Below are positions 17,300 to 27,384 of a DNA stretch of 64,000 nucleotides, one piece after another. Source of the stretch: Methylobacterium iners (GTDB lineage: Bacteria > Pseudomonadota > Alphaproteobacteria > Rhizobiales > Beijerinckiaceae). Each line of letters begins with the position of its first letter. Within the stretch, counting starts at the first letter, position 1. Below the pieces are notes generated by a model. The model saw only the letters and a program-made list of their open reading frames with translations. It made no database searches and was not told the DNA's origin. The stretch covers positions 58,372-122,371 of the forward strand of contig NZ_BPQP01000009.1 in NCBI RefSeq assembly GCF_022179305.1, given 5' to 3'. The position numbers and the translations under genes were made by a program.

Positions 17300-18454
17300 T
17301 CAGGCCGCCTTCCGGGCCAGTCCGGCGAGCCGATCGAGCGCCGCGTCGAGCGTGGCGTTGCTCTTGGCAAAGCACAGCCGCACGACGTTTCGCACCGGGT
17401 CCTGCGAGTAGAAGGCGCTGACGGGGATCGCGGCGACGCCGTGCTCACGGACCAGGGCCTCGCAGAAGGCCGCGTCGTCGGCAAAGCCCAGCGGCGCGAC
17501 GTCGATGTTGAGGAAATAGGTCGCCTGCGACGGCAGGACCGCAATTCCGAGATCGCGCAAGCCAGCGGCGAGGCGGTCGCGCGAACGGGCATAGGCCCGG
17601 CGCATCCCGACGAAATAGGCGTCCGCCTTGCCCAGGCCGTAGGCCACGCCCTCCTGGAGATTCGGCGGTGTCGTGAAGGCGAGGAATTGGTGCGCCTTGG
17701 CGACGACCCGCAGCAGGGGCGGGCTCGCCATCACGAAGCCGACCTTCCAGCCCGTGAGGCTGAAGATCTTGCCGGCCGAACCGATCTTGACCGTGCGCCC
17801 GCGCATGCCGGGCAGGCCCATCAGCGGAGTATGCCTGCGCCCGTCGAAGACGAGATGCTCCCAGACCTCGTCGCAGATGGCGATGACCTCGTGCTCCACG
17901 CAGAGCCGGGCGAGCAGGGCAAGGTCGGTGTCGGGAAAGATCGTGGCCGTCGGGTTGAGCGGGTTGTTGAGGACGATCGCCCGCGTCCTTTCCGAGAAGG
18001 CTGCCCGGAGCGCCGCCTCGTCGAGGCCGAAATCCGGCGGCGTCAGCCTCACGATGCGGGGGATGCCGCCGGCCTGCCGGATCAGCGGCAGGTAGGCGTC
18101 GTAGGCGGGCTCCAGGACGATCACCTCGTCGCCCGGCGCGATCAGACCGAGCAGCGCGGCGGCCAGCGCCTCCGTCGCGCCGGAGGTGACCATGACCTCG
18201 CTCTCCGCCTCGAGGTCGAGGCCCTGATGGCGGGCGTAATGGTCGGCGATCGCCCGGCGCAGCACCGGCAGGCCCATCATCGAGGGATACTGATTGAAGC
18301 CGTCCCGCAACGCCTCGGCTGCGCGAATCCGCACGTCCTCCGGCCCCGGATCGTCCGGGAAGCCCTGCCCGAGATTGATCGCCCCGAACTCACGGGCGAG
18401 GCTCGACATCGCCTCGAACACGGTCGTCGGCAGGGTGGAGAAGATCGGGTTCAT
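17300..18454 (-). CDS. PLP-dependent class I/II aminotransferase
   Basis: Fold-type I aminotransferase of 384 residues, close to the YbdL / kynurenine-glutamine transaminase group. Visible features: NLGQGFPDDPGPEDV at the N-terminus, YPSMMGLPVLRRAIA, the substrate-pocket NNPLNPTATIF, the Asp/Tyr region CDEVWEHLVFDG and the Schiff-base lysine in SAGKIFSLTGWKVGF. The C-terminal Arg that binds the carboxylate is in RLCFAKSN. The start chosen is ATG at 18454 (NPIFSTLPTTVFEAM); 19 extra in-frame residues upstream look non-coding. Likely substrates are methionine, glutamine or aromatic amino acids; the sequence does not decide. Confidence 0.9.
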   Translation of the reverse strand: MNPIFSTLPTTVFEAMSSLAREFGAINLGQGFPDDPGPEDVRIRAAEALRDGFNQYPSMMGLPVLRRAIADHYARHQGLDLEAESEVMVTSGATEALAAALLGLIAPGDEVIVLEPAYDAYLPLIRQAGGIPRIVRLTPPDFGLDEAALRAAFSERTRAIVLNNPLNPTATIFPDTDLALLARLCVEHEVIAICDEVWEHLVFDGRRHTPLMGLPGMRGRTVKIGSAGKIFSLTGWKVGFVMASPPLLRVVAKAHQFLAFTTPPNLQEGVAYGLGKADAYFVGMRRAYARSRDRLAAGLRDLGIAVLPSQATYFLNIDVAPLGFADDAAFCEALVREHGVAAIPVSAFYSQDPVRNVVRLCFAKSNATLDAALDRLAGLARKAA

Positions 18455-18597
18455 GCAGGGGCTTGCGGCGGGTCCGTACCGACGGCCGAGGCGGCGCCGG
18501 CCATGCGTCACCGGTCACGCGTAACACGTGGGGCGGCCCGCATGAAATGTGCGGGAGCGCACGCCCCCGCGACGGCGAATCGGCGCCGACGCCTGAC

Positions 18598-18611
18598 GAT
18601 TGTTGACAATC
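18598..18611. promoter_or_regulatory. Perfect palindrome GATTGT-tg-ACAATC overlapping a TTGACA box
   Basis: A 14-bp palindrome whose centre contains TTGACA (18603-18608), a good -35 hexamer. A weak -10 candidate (TATCCC, 18625) follows at 16 bases. An operator on top of a promoter is a reasonable reading. The TTGT...ACAA shape resembles GntR-family sites. Confidence 0.45.
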
Positions 18612-18636
18612 ATCATGCGTGACTTATCCCTAAAAG

Positions 18637-18748
18637 CACGGCTGGAGCGGCGAGCGCTCGAACGGGACTCCGCCCCCTCGTTCTGTTCCTGCGGCGTACC
18701 GCTCCGGTCGTTCTCAAGGCCGTCCCAAAAGGGGCGGCCTTTTGGTTT
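18637..18748 (+). ncRNA. Candidate small RNA
   Basis: A stretch of about 110 bases between the putative promoter at 18603-18631 and the strong terminator at 18716-18748, with no open frame of note. It contains internal complementarity (GGAGCGGCGAGCGCTCG near 18643) and a pyrimidine-rich single-stranded candidate (CCGCCCCCTCGTTCTGTTCC). I match it to no known RNA family; the SRP RNA core motif is absent. Prediction rests on promoter plus terminator spacing only. Confidence 0.4.
18716..18748 (+). terminator. Strong rho-independent terminator with no upstream plus-strand gene
   Basis: AAGGCCGTCCC (18716-18726), loop AAAA, GGGGCGGCCTT (18731-18741) with one G-T wobble, then TTTGGTTT. The gene to its left is on the minus strand, so it must end something transcribed from about 18637. 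Confidence 0.8.
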
Positions 18749-18814
18749 GCGCGCCTTGCCCCGACCGAGCCCCGGCGCTACCCGGCAGCTCACGCCGCGC
18801 CCGGATACCAGATC

Positions 18815-18955
18815 GTGTCGACCCGCCTTTGCGCCCTCCTTGCCGCCGCGGTCGCCCTCCTCGGCGTGGCGCTCCGGCTTGGACTTCCGGTGGAGCCGGT
18901 CGACGAGGCGTTCCGCGACGTCATCCGGTTCTATCGATCCCTCGAACGCTCCTGA
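18815..18955 (+). CDS. Possible 46-residue membrane peptide
   Basis: GTG-started frame with a positively charged start (STRLC), a hydrophobic stretch (ALLAAAVALLGVALRLGL) and an amphipathic charged tail (VDEAFRDVIRFYRSLERS). The layout is that of a small single-pass inner-membrane protein or an uncleaved signal anchor. No strong ribosome site is visible. It lies after the terminator at 18748. From 18956 to 19270 I see no further gene; that stretch probably carries the promoter of the efflux operon. Confidence 0.35.
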   Translation: MSTRLCALLAAAVALLGVALRLGLPVEPVDEAFRDVIRFYRSLERS

Positions 18956-19270
18956 GCGGGACCGGCAGCAACCGAGGAGAAACCTGGGTGCCGCACTGGC
19001 GACGCATTGCGTCGGCAGGGTCCGCAGACCTCAGAGTGGGTCCGGATCGGCCTGTCGTCCTGCGACATCGGAGGAGAGTGTCGCGCGAGGCGTCCAGCCC
19101 CCATCTCAGAGCGATTGGACGGTGGGCGAAGTCCGTTTCCCCGGGACAACGTGGAATGATTCAAGCGAACGCGCATCGATCGGCCTATGCTCCGCGTTGG
19201 GCGGCGGGCGTCTCGGCCGTCGCCCGGACGCTCCCGGGGCCGCGGGCCTGAGGCGGTCGGATTTCAGGGA

Positions 19271-20689
19271 ATGAACGAGAGCTCACCCATCCGGACGGAG
19301 ACCGCGCGAGAGTTTCCCGTCGAAGCTCCGGTGGTCGCGCCGCGTCGGGGCCGTGGTCTGCTCTGGCTCATCCTGCTCGCGGTGATCGCCGGCGCCGGCT
19401 GGTATGCCTATCGCACCTACTATGTCCCGAAGGCCGAGACGGCTGGCGAGGCCGCGCCGGCGCGGGGCAAGGGCCGCGGCGGTCGCGGCGGCGATCCGGC
19501 CCAGGCCGTCGGGATCGCGACGGTGACGACGGGCGACGTTCCCATCGTCCTGTCCGGCCTCGGCACCGTGACGCCGCTCGCCACCGTCACCGTGCGCTCG
19601 CAGATCAGCGGCTACCTCACCGAGATCGGCTACCGCGAGGGGCAGATGGTCAAGCAGGGCGACTTCCTCGCCCAGATCGACCCGCGGCCCTACGAGGCGC
19701 AGCTCGCCCAGTACCAGGGCCAGCTCATGCGCGACCAGGCGCTCCTGCAGAACTCGAAGCTCGACCTCGCCCGCTTCCAGCGCCTGTCGCAGCAGGACTC
19801 GATCTCGAAGCAGAACGTCGACACGCAGGCCGCCCTGGTGAAGCAGAACGAGGGCACGGTCGCCGCCGACCAGGCCCTCGTCGACCAGCAGAAGCTCAAT
19901 ATCACCTACACCCGGATCACCTCGCCGGTGGAGGGCCGGGTCGGCCTGCGCCAGATCGACCAGGGCAACTACGTCACCGCCGCCTCGACGAACATCGTCG
20001 TCGTCACGCAGCTCCGCCCGATCTCGGTGATCTTCACCCTGCCCGAGGACGACGTCGCCCGCGTGATGAAGCGCGTGCGCGAAGGCGCCAAGCTGCAGGT
20101 GAGGGCCTACGACCGGGGCGACACCAACGAGCTCGCGGTCGGGCAGCTGCAGACCGTCGACAACCAGATCGACACCACGACCGGCACCGTGAAGCTGCGC
20201 GCCGTCTTCGAGAACGACGACGAGACGCTGTTCCCCAACCAGTTCGTCAACGCCAAGCTCACCGTCGACACGGTGCGCAACGCGCCCATCGTGCCCACCG
20301 CCGCGATCCTGCGGGGCACGCCGGGGCCTTACGTCTATCTCATGGAGGGGGGGGACAAGGTCGTCGTCCGCCCGATCAAGCTCGGCGAATCCGACGGCCC
20401 GCGCACCGTCGTGCTCTCGGGCCTGGCGCCCGGCGACCGGGTGGTGGTGGACGGAACCGACCGCCTGCGCGAGGGCGCGCCCGTGCGCGTGATCGCGGAC
20501 CCGAAACCGGCCGAGGCAAAGCCGGCCGACGCTCAATCCGCGGCGTCGAAGCCCCAGGCCGCCGACGCGGGCGCGACCGGCGCCGTCACCCCAGCGGCAA
20601 GCCCCGAGCCTGCGGCGCAGAAGCCGGAGACCCCCGCCGAGGAGCCGCCGAAGCGTGAGCGCCGCCGCCAGCGACCGGCCAACCCGTGA
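19271..20689 (+). CDS. mdtA: RND efflux periplasmic adaptor (MdtA-like)
   Basis: Membrane fusion protein that links an RND pump to the outer-membrane channel. It has 472 residues from the ATG at 19271, which has AGGGA just before it. Order of parts: cytoplasmic tail, one membrane anchor (LLWLILLAVIAGAGWYA, about 34-50), a lipoyl/barrel-sandwich domain (VTVRSQISGYLTEIGYREGQ), an alpha-helical hairpin (about 150-205), the second lipoyl half (YTRITSPVEGRVGLRQID), beta-barrel, then a long Pro/Ala/Lys-rich tail after about residue 400. First gene of the operon with two pump subunits and an outer-membrane factor. Substrates are unknown. Confidence 0.92.
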   Translation: MNESSPIRTETAREFPVEAPVVAPRRGRGLLWLILLAVIAGAGWYAYRTYYVPKAETAGEAAPARGKGRGGRGGDPAQAVGIATVTTGDVPIVLSGLGTVTPLATVTVRSQISGYLTEIGYREGQMVKQGDFLAQIDPRPYEAQLAQYQGQLMRDQALLQNSKLDLARFQRLSQQDSISKQNVDTQAALVKQNEGTVAADQALVDQQKLNITYTRITSPVEGRVGLRQIDQGNYVTAASTNIVVVTQLRPISVIFTLPEDDVARVMKRVREGAKLQVRAYDRGDTNELAVGQLQTVDNQIDTTTGTVKLRAVFENDDETLFPNQFVNAKLTVDTVRNAPIVPTAAILRGTPGPYVYLMEGGDKVVVRPIKLGESDGPRTVVLSGLAPGDRVVVDGTDRLREGAPVRVIADPKPAEAKPADAQSAASKPQAADAGATGAVTPAASPEPAAQKPETPAEEPPKRERRRQRPANP

Positions 20690-20729
20690 CTAGATCCTAT
20701 CATCTGAGCTTCAGCCAAAGCCCATCCGC

Positions 20730-20762
20730 CGGGCACCCTCCCCCGCAGAGGGAGGAGGGCCC
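20730..20762. repeat. Short hairpin repeat between adaptor and pump genes
   Basis: CACCCTCCCCCGCAGAGGGA with GGAGGG after it; a stem related to one half of the repeats at 3320 and 10659. It lies just before the ribosome site of the next gene (GGGAGGAGGG). Confidence 0.5.
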
Positions 20763-20768
20763 GACCCC

Positions 20769-23700
20769 GTGAACCCCTCCGCGCTCTTCATCCTGCGGCC
20801 GGTGGCGACCACGCTGATGATGGTGGCGATCCTGCTCGTCGGCATGGTCTCCTACCTGAACCTGCCGGTCTCGGCCCTGCCCTCCGTCGATTACCCGACG
20901 ATCCAGGTGCAGACCTTCTATCCCGGCGCCAGCCCGGAGGTGATGACCTCGGCCGTGACCGCGCCGCTGGAGCGCCAGTTCGGCCAGCTCGCCAACCTCA
21001 ACCAGATGTCGTCGCAGAGCTCGGCCGGCGCCTCCGTCATCACCCTGCAGTTCAACCTCGACCTCGCCCTCGACATCGCCGAGCAGCAGGTCCAGGCGGC
21101 GATCAACGCGGCGGGCAACCTGCTGCCGGCCGACCTGCCGGCGCCGCCGATCTACGCCAAGGTCAACCCGGCCGACGCCCCCGTCCTGACGCTGGCCCTC
21201 ACCTCCAAGACCCTGCCGCTGACGCAGGTGCGCGACCTCGCCGAGACGCGGCTCGCCCAGAAGATCTCCCAGGTCTCGGGCGTCGGCCTCGTCAGCATGG
21301 GCGGCGGCCAGCGCCCGGCGCTGCGGGTGCGCTTCAATTCCAAGGCGCTCGCGGCCTATGGGCTCAACATCGACGACCTGCGCACGACCATCGCCAACCT
21401 CAACGTCAACACGCCCAAGGGCACCATCGACGGGCCGACGCAGAGCTACGCCATCAACGCCAACGACCAGATCCGCGACCCCAAGGCCTACGACGACGCG
21501 ATCATCGCCTACAAGAACGGCGCACCGGTGAAGCTCTCGGACGTCGCCGACGTGGTCGACGGCCCCGAGAACACGAAGCTCGGCGCCTGGGCGGACGAGA
21601 CGCCCGCGGTCATCCTCAACATCCAGCGCCAGCCGGGCGCCAACGTCATCGCGACCGTCGACAAGATCAAGGCGCTGCTGCCCCAGCTTCAGGCGACCTT
21701 GCCGGCCGCCGTCACCGTCACGCCGCTCACCGACCGCACCACGACGATCCGCGCCTCCGTGCACGACGTCCAGGTCGAGCTGGCGCTCGCCATCGGCCTC
21801 GTGGTGCTGGTGATCTTCCTCTTCCTGCGCAGCGTCTCCGCGACCCTGATCCCGAGCCTGTCGGTGCCGCTCTCCCTGGTGGGCGCGCTCGCGATCATGG
21901 ATCTCTACGGGTTCTCGCTGAACAACCTCTCCCTGATGGCGCTGACCATCGCGACCGGCTTCGTCGTGGACGACGCCATCGTCGTGATCGAGAACATCGC
22001 CCGCCACGTCGAGGAGGGCGACCCGCCCTTCGAGGCGGCGCTGAAGGGCTCGCGCGAGATCGGCTTCACGATCATCTCGCTCACCGTCTCGCTGCTCGCG
22101 GTGCTGATCCCGCTCCTCTTCATGGGCGACGTGGTCGGGCGGCTGTTCCACGAATTCGCGATCACGTTGGCCGCCACCATCGTCATCTCGGGCGTGGTCT
22201 CGCTGACCCTCGTGCCGATGATGTGCGCGCGCCTCCTCAAGCACGAGGCGCCCCGCGCCAAGAAGCGCGAGAACGTCCTCGCGCGCCTGGGCCGCCGCGC
22301 CACCGAGGGCACCATCGCCGCCTACGGCCGCGCCCTGCGCGTCGTCCTCGCCTATCAGGGCCTGACGCTCGTCGTCAGCATCGGCACGTTGGCGCTCACG
22401 ATCTACCTGTTCGCGGTGATCCCGAAGGGGTTCTTCCCCGTCCAGGACACCGGCGTGATCCAGGGCGTGACCCAGGCCGACCAGACCGTGTCCTACGCCG
22501 CGATGGCCGAGCGCCAGCAGCAGATCGCCGCGATCCTGCTCAAGGACCCCGACGTCGCGAGCCTGTCCTCGTTCATCGGCGTCGACGGCCAGAACGTGAC
22601 GCTGAATTCCGGCCGCCTCCTCATCAACCTGACGCCGCGGGCCGATCGCACCGAGACGGCGCCGGCCATCATCCGCCGCCTCAAGGAAGCCGTCGCGGGG
22701 GTGCCCGGCATCCGGCTCTACATGCAGCCGGTTCAGGACCTGACCATCGACACCGCGGTCAGCGCGACGCAGTACCAGGTCATCCTGGAGAACCCGAACC
22801 TCAACGAGTTCGAGACCTGGGTCCCGCGCTTCGTCCAGGCGCTGCAGCGCTCGCCCCTGCTCTCGGACGTGGCGAGCGACCTCCAGGGCAGCGGGCTGGC
22901 CGCCTACGTCACGATCGACCGTCCGACGGCGGGGCGCTACGGCATCACGCCGGCCACCGTCGACAACGCCCTCTACGACGCCTTCGGGCAGCGCATCATC
23001 TCGACGATCTTCACGCAATCGAGCCAGTACCGGGTCATCCTCGAGGCCGACCCGGAGCTCCACAAGTCGATCGCCAGCCTGGAGAGCATCTATCTCCCCT
23101 CGTCCACCGCGGCCTCGGGCCAGGTGCCGCTCTCGGCCATCGCCCGCGTCAGCGAGCGGCGCGCGCCGCTGCTCGTGAGCCATCTCGGGCAGTTCCCGGC
23201 GACCACCGTATCATTCAATCTCGCCCCGGGCGCGGCGCTCGGTGACGCCGTCGCGCAGATCGAGGCGGTGCGCGCCGAGATCGGCCTGCCCTCGAGCTTC
23301 CGCATCGTGCCGCAGGGCTCCGTCTTCGCCTTCCAGTCGGCCCTGTCGAACCAGCTCTTCCTGGTGCTCGCGGCGATCGTCACCGTCTATATCGTCCTCG
23401 GCGTGCTCTACGAGAGCTTCATCCACCCGATCACGATCCTCTCGACCCTGCCCTCGGCCGGCATCGGCGCCCTGCTCGGCCTCATGCTGTTCGGAATGCC
23501 CCTCGACGTGATCGGCGTCATCGGCATCGTGCTGCTGATAGGCATCGTGAAGAAGAACGCGATCATGATGATCGACTTCGCGCTCCAGGCCGAGCGCGAA
23601 GACGGCATGAGCCCGCGCGACGCCATCTTCGAGGCCTGTCTCCTGCGCTTCCGCCCGATCCTGATGACGACGCTCGCCGCCCTGTTCGCGGCGGTACCGC

Positions 23701-23885
23701 TGATCATCGGCACCGGCGTCGGCTCGGAACTCCGCCAGCCGCTCGGCATCGTCATCGCCGGTGGCCTCATCGTCAGCCAGGTGCTCACCCTGTTCACGAC
23801 GCCCGTGATCTACCTCGCCTTCGACCGGCTCGAGCGGCGGATCAGCGGCCGCCGCGGCGTCGCGGCCGGCGGGGCGCTCCCATGA
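20769..23885 (+). CDS. mdtB: RND multidrug efflux pump subunit, MdtB-like
   Basis: Proton-driven inner-membrane pump of the HAE-1/MdtBC class, 1038 residues (E. coli MdtB 1040). Starts at GTG 20769 with GGAGGAGGG upstream. Signature parts: [20 protein letters not shown] (first helix), two large periplasmic loops with [20 protein letters not shown] and the porter region, and the TM4 proton-relay acids Asp401-Asp402 in [19 protein letters not shown]. The second half has [14 protein letters not shown]-like [17 protein letters not shown] and [18 protein letters not shown]. With the next gene it should form a heteromeric B2C trimer. Confidence 0.94.
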   Translation: MNPSALFILRPVATTLMMVAILLVGMVSYLNLPVSALPSVDYPTIQVQTFYPGASPEVMTSAVTAPLERQFGQLANLNQMSSQSSAGASVITLQFNLDLALDIAEQQVQAAINAAGNLLPADLPAPPIYAKVNPADAPVLTLALTSKTLPLTQVRDLAETRLAQKISQVSGVGLVSMGGGQRPALRVRFNSKALAAYGLNIDDLRTTIANLNVNTPKGTIDGPTQSYAINANDQIRDPKAYDDAIIAYKNGAPVKLSDVADVVDGPENTKLGAWADETPAVILNIQRQPGANVIATVDKIKALLPQLQATLPAAVTVTPLTDRTTTIRASVHDVQVELALAIGLVVLVIFLFLRSVSATLIPSLSVPLSLVGALAIMDLYGFSLNNLSLMALTIATGFVVDDAIVVIENIARHVEEGDPPFEAALKGSREIGFTIISLTVSLLAVLIPLLFMGDVVGRLFHEFAITLAATIVISGVVSLTLVPMMCARLLKHEAPRAKKRENVLARLGRRATEGTIAAYGRALRVVLAYQGLTLVVSIGTLALTIYLFAVIPKGFFPVQDTGVIQGVTQADQTVSYAAMAERQQQIAAILLKDPDVASLSSFIGVDGQNVTLNSGRLLINLTPRADRTETAPAIIRRLKEAVAGVPGIRLYMQPVQDLTIDTAVSATQYQVILENPNLNEFETWVPRFVQALQRSPLLSDVASDLQGSGLAAYVTIDRPTAGRYGITPATVDNALYDAFGQRIISTIFTQSSQYRVILEADPELHKSIASLESIYLPSSTAASGQVPLSAIARVSERRAPLLVSHLGQFPATTVSFNLAPGAALGDAVAQIEAVRAEIGLPSSFRIVPQGSVFAFQSALSNQLFLVLAAIVTVYIVLGVLYESFIHPITILSTLPSAGIGALLGLMLFGMPLDVIGVIGIVLLIGIVKKNAIMMIDFALQAEREDGMSPRDAIFEACLLRFRPILMTTLAALFAAVPLIIGTGVGSELRQPLGIVIAGGLIVSQVLTLFTTPVIYLAFDRLERRISGRRGVAAGGALP

Positions 23886-23923
23886 GCGGGCCTCGCCTCA
23901 TCGCGGGATCCGCGACGGGCTCC

Positions 23924-24020
23924 CTCTCCCAGGGGGAGAGGGTTGGGGTGAGGGGAGCGAACTCTCCGGATGGGGCACGCCCCTCACCCTGTCCCTCTCC
24001 CCATAGGAGAGGGGACCCGC
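23924..24020. repeat. Hairpin repeat between the two pump genes
   Basis: CCCTCTCCCAGGGGGAGAGG forms one hairpin and CCCTCTCCCCATAGGAGAGG another, joined by a short GGTGAGGGGAGCG...CCCCTCACCC complement. It is the same family as the piece at 3320. It fills most of the 208-base gap inside an operon. Confidence 0.65.
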
Positions 24021-24093
24021 GGCCGGCCTCCCGACGTTCCGAGGCTTCAGCGATCGTGCCCAAGCGCCCGGGCTCCGGGATGGGGGTCGTCGC

Positions 24094-27000
24094 ATGAACG
24101 TCTCCGCCCCGTTCATCCGGCGCCCGATCGCCACCACATTGCTGACGATCGGCATCCTCCTCGCGGGCATCTTCGCCTTCACGAAGCTCGCCGTCGCGCC
24201 GCTGCCCCAGGTCGACTTCCCCGTCATCCTGGTCCAGGCCGCGATGCCTGGCGCTTCGCCCGAGACCATGGCGACCACCGTCGCCGCGCCGCTGGAGCGG
24301 CGGCTCGGCATCATCGCCGACGTCACCGAGATGACCTCGACGAGCTCGACCGGCAGCGTCCGCATCGTCCTCATGTTCGACCTGAACCGCGACATCGACG
24401 GGGCCGCCCGCGAGGTCCAGGCCGCGATCAACGCCGCCCGCGCCGACCTGCCGACGGCGCTCCGGCAGAACCCGACCTACCGCAAGTTCAACCCGGCCGA
24501 TTCCCCGGTCCTGATCCTCGGCCTGACCTCGAACACGCTGACGCCGGGCCAGCTCTACGATTCCGCCGTCACCATCGTGCAGCAGAAGATGTCCCAGCTG
24601 CCCGGCGTCGGGAACGTCGAGGTCAGCGGCTCCTCGCTGCCCGCCGTCCGAGTCCAGCTCGATCCGACCGCCCTGTTCAATTACGGCATCGGGCTGGAAG
24701 GCATCCGCGCGGCGCTCGCTTCCGCGAATGCCAACTCGCCGAAGGGCGCGATCGAGACGCCGACGCAGCGCTACCAGCTCTACGCCAACGACCAGGGCAG
24801 GGTGGCGGCCGATTACCGCGACATCGTCGTGGCCTACCGCAACGGCGCCGGCGTGCGGCTCTCCGACGTTGGCGAGGTCGTCGATTCCGTCGAGAACATC
24901 CGCAACCTCGCGCTCATCAACGGAAAGCCCGGGGTCGCGCTGTTCATCTACAAGCAGCCCGGGTCGAACGTCGTCGAGACCATCGACGCCCTGCGGGCCG
25001 CCCTCCCCCAGGTCCAGGCGGCGCTGCCAGGCGACATCGACCTCACCATCACCGGCGACCGCAGCCTGACGATCCGCGCCTCGCTCGCCGAGACCGAGCA
25101 CACGCTGATCATCGCGGTCGCCCTCGTGGTGCTGGTGGTGTTCGCCTTTCTGCGCTCGGGCCGCGCGACGCTGATCCCCTCCATCGCGGTGCCGATCTCG
25201 ATCATCGGCACCTTCTCGGCGATGTACCTGCTCGGCTACAGCCTCAACATCCTGTCCCTGATGGCGCTGATCATCGCGACGGGATTCGTCGTCGACGACG
25301 CCATCGTCGTCCTGGAGAACATCCAGCGCCACGTCGACATGGGCAAGCCCCGGGTCGAGGCGGCCCTGATCGGCGCGCGAGAAGTGGGCTTCACGGTGAT
25401 CTCGATGAGCCTGTCGCTCATCGCCGTGTTCCTCCCCATCCTCCTGATGGGCGGGCTGATCGGGCGGCTGTTCGAGGAATTCGCCGTCACCCTGTCGCTC
25501 TCGATCCTGATCTCGCTCGTCCTGTCGCTCACCACCACGCCGATGATGTGCGCGCTCTTCCTGAAGCCGGAGGGCCATGCGCGCGTGCCGGGGCAGCGCC
25601 CAAACCTCCTCATCCGCGCCCTGGAAGGCGCCTTCGACGCCACTTTGAGCGCCTACGAGCGGACCCTGCGGATGGCGCTGCGCCATCGCCGCCTGGTGCT
25701 GCTGACGCTCTTTGCGACGATCGGGCTCAACGTCTACCTCTACGTCATCGTGCCCAAGGGCTTCTTCCCCGAGCAGGACACGGGCCAGATGATGGGCGGC
25801 ATCCAGGCCGACCAGCGCATCTCCTTCCAGGCGATGAAGCAGAAGCTGGAACAGGCGAGCGCCATCGTCCAGGCCGATCCCGCCGTCGTCAGCGTCGTCG
25901 GCTTCACGGGCGGGCGCGGCACCAACTCGGCCAACGTCTTCGTGGGTCTCAAGCCGCTCGGCGAGCGCGCGCCGATCTCCGAGGTGATGGCGCGGCTCAG
26001 GCCCAAGCTCTCGCAGGTGCCGGGCGCCCGGCTCTACCTGTTCCCGCGCCAGGACCTGCGCATGGGCGGGCGCCAGAGCTTCGCGACGTACCAGTACACC
26101 CTGCAGGGCGACACGCCGGACGAGCTCTACGAGGCGGCGCCGAAGCTGGTCCAGGCGCTCCAGCGCAACCCGATCTTCACGGACGTGACCTCCGACCAGC
26201 AGGAGGGCGGCCTGGAAAGCCGCCTCGTGATCGACCGGCCCACCGCCTTCCGCTACGGCCTGACCCCGGACAAGATCGACAACACCCTCTACGACGCCTT
26301 CGGCCAGCGCCAAGTCTCGACCATCTACAACCCGCTCAACCAGTACCACGTCGTGATGGAGATCGCGCCGCGCTACCTCCAGAGCCCTGAGACGCTGAAG
26401 ATGATCTACGTCTCGACCTCGGGCGGGCGGGCGCGCGGCTCGGCCACGACCAACGCGGTCGCCGGGACCGTCGCCGGGCCGTCGGACCCGGGGACCGAGG
26501 CCGATCCCTCCCTCGTCGCCACCGACGCGGCCCGCAACGCCGCCGCCAACGCCATCGCCGGCGGCAAGGGCGGCGCCTCGTCGAGCGCGCCGGTGTCGAG
26601 CAGCCGCGAGACCATGATCCCGCTCTCCGCCTTCGCGCGGTTGGAGACCGGCAACGCGCCCGTCCAGATCAGCCACCAGGGTCTGTTCGTGGCGACCACC
26701 GTCTCCTTCAACCTGGCGCCCGGCAAGAGCCTGAGCGACGCGACCGTGGCGATCGAGCAGGCCATGTCCGAGATCCGGATGCCCGCGACGATCCACGGCG
26801 AGTTCGCCGGCACGGCAAAGACCTTCCAGGCCTCGGCCTCGCGCCAGCCGCTGCTGATCCTGGCCGCGATCCTCGCGATCTACGCGATCCTCGGCGTGCT
26901 CTACGAGAGCTTCGTGCATCCGATCACGATTCTCTCCACCCTGCCCTCGGCCGGGATCGGGGCGCTGCTGGCGCTCCTCGTCTCGGGCACCGAGTTCACG

Positions 27001-27384
27001 GTGATCGCGCTCATCGCGGTGTTCCTGCTCATCGGCATCGTCAAGAAGAACGCGATCATGATGATCGACTTCGCCCTCGACGCGGAGCGCACCCGCGGCG
27101 CGAAACCGGTGGACGCGATCTTCGAGGCCTGTCTCTTGCGCTTCCGGCCGATCATGATGACAACGCTCGCCGCGCTGCTCGGCGCGGCGCCGCTCATCCT
27201 CGCCGGCGGCGAGGGCTCCGAACTGCGCCAGCCGCTCGGCATCGCCATCGTCGGCGGCCTCATCGTGAGCCAGATCCTGACCCTCTACACCACGCCCGTC
27301 GTCTACCTCTATCTCGACCGCCTGCGCCGCCGGGACCGCAAGCCCGCGCCGGGCGGGACGGCGCCGCTTCCGGCCGCCGAATGA
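24094..27384 (+). CDS. mdtC: RND multidrug efflux pump subunit, MdtC-like, with inserted linker
   Basis: Second pump subunit, 1096 residues (E. coli MdtC 1025). N-terminal FIRRPIATTLLTIGILLAGI, TM4 acids Asp401-Asp402 in [19 protein letters not shown], and the C-terminal [20 protein letters not shown] plus [18 protein letters not shown] are all present. The match to MdtC is close around [19 protein letters not shown]. Just before that, at about residues 775-840, lies an inserted Gly/Ala/Ser/Thr-rich stretch of about 60 residues not found in E. coli MdtC. The stop overlaps the next ATG by four bases. Confidence 0.93.
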   Translation: MNVSAPFIRRPIATTLLTIGILLAGIFAFTKLAVAPLPQVDFPVILVQAAMPGASPETMATTVAAPLERRLGIIADVTEMTSTSSTGSVRIVLMFDLNRDIDGAAREVQAAINAARADLPTALRQNPTYRKFNPADSPVLILGLTSNTLTPGQLYDSAVTIVQQKMSQLPGVGNVEVSGSSLPAVRVQLDPTALFNYGIGLEGIRAALASANANSPKGAIETPTQRYQLYANDQGRVAADYRDIVVAYRNGAGVRLSDVGEVVDSVENIRNLALINGKPGVALFIYKQPGSNVVETIDALRAALPQVQAALPGDIDLTITGDRSLTIRASLAETEHTLIIAVALVVLVVFAFLRSGRATLIPSIAVPISIIGTFSAMYLLGYSLNILSLMALIIATGFVVDDAIVVLENIQRHVDMGKPRVEAALIGAREVGFTVISMSLSLIAVFLPILLMGGLIGRLFEEFAVTLSLSILISLVLSLTTTPMMCALFLKPEGHARVPGQRPNLLIRALEGAFDATLSAYERTLRMALRHRRLVLLTLFATIGLNVYLYVIVPKGFFPEQDTGQMMGGIQADQRISFQAMKQKLEQASAIVQADPAVVSVVGFTGGRGTNSANVFVGLKPLGERAPISEVMARLRPKLSQVPGARLYLFPRQDLRMGGRQSFATYQYTLQGDTPDELYEAAPKLVQALQRNPIFTDVTSDQQEGGLESRLVIDRPTAFRYGLTPDKIDNTLYDAFGQRQVSTIYNPLNQYHVVMEIAPRYLQSPETLKMIYVSTSGGRARGSATTNAVAGTVAGPSDPGTEADPSLVATDAARNAAANAIAGGKGGASSSAPVSSSRETMIPLSAFARLETGNAPVQISHQGLFVATTVSFNLAPGKSLSDATVAIEQAMSEIRMPATIHGEFAGTAKTFQASASRQPLLILAAILAIYAILGVLYESFVHPITILSTLPSAGIGALLALLVSGTEFTVIALIAVFLLIGIVKKNAIMMIDFALDAERTRGAKPVDAIFEACLLRFRPIMMTTLAALLGAAPLILAGGEGSELRQPLGIAIVGGLIVSQILTLYTTPVVYLYLDRLRRRDRKPAPGGTAPLPAAE

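Noticed and set aside
18637-18748. SRP (4.5S) RNA or a tRNA
   Set aside because: The conserved SRP core and the tRNA T-loop are both missing.
20700-23183. 827-residue open frame opposite the MdtB-like pump
   Set aside because: Composition is dominated by Arg, Gly, Asp, Val and His as expected from the complement of a GC-rich gene; the opposite strand carries a full RND pump.
23842-26919. 1025-residue open frame opposite the MdtC-like pump
   Set aside because: Same reason; it has no recognisable domain and covers a complete real gene.
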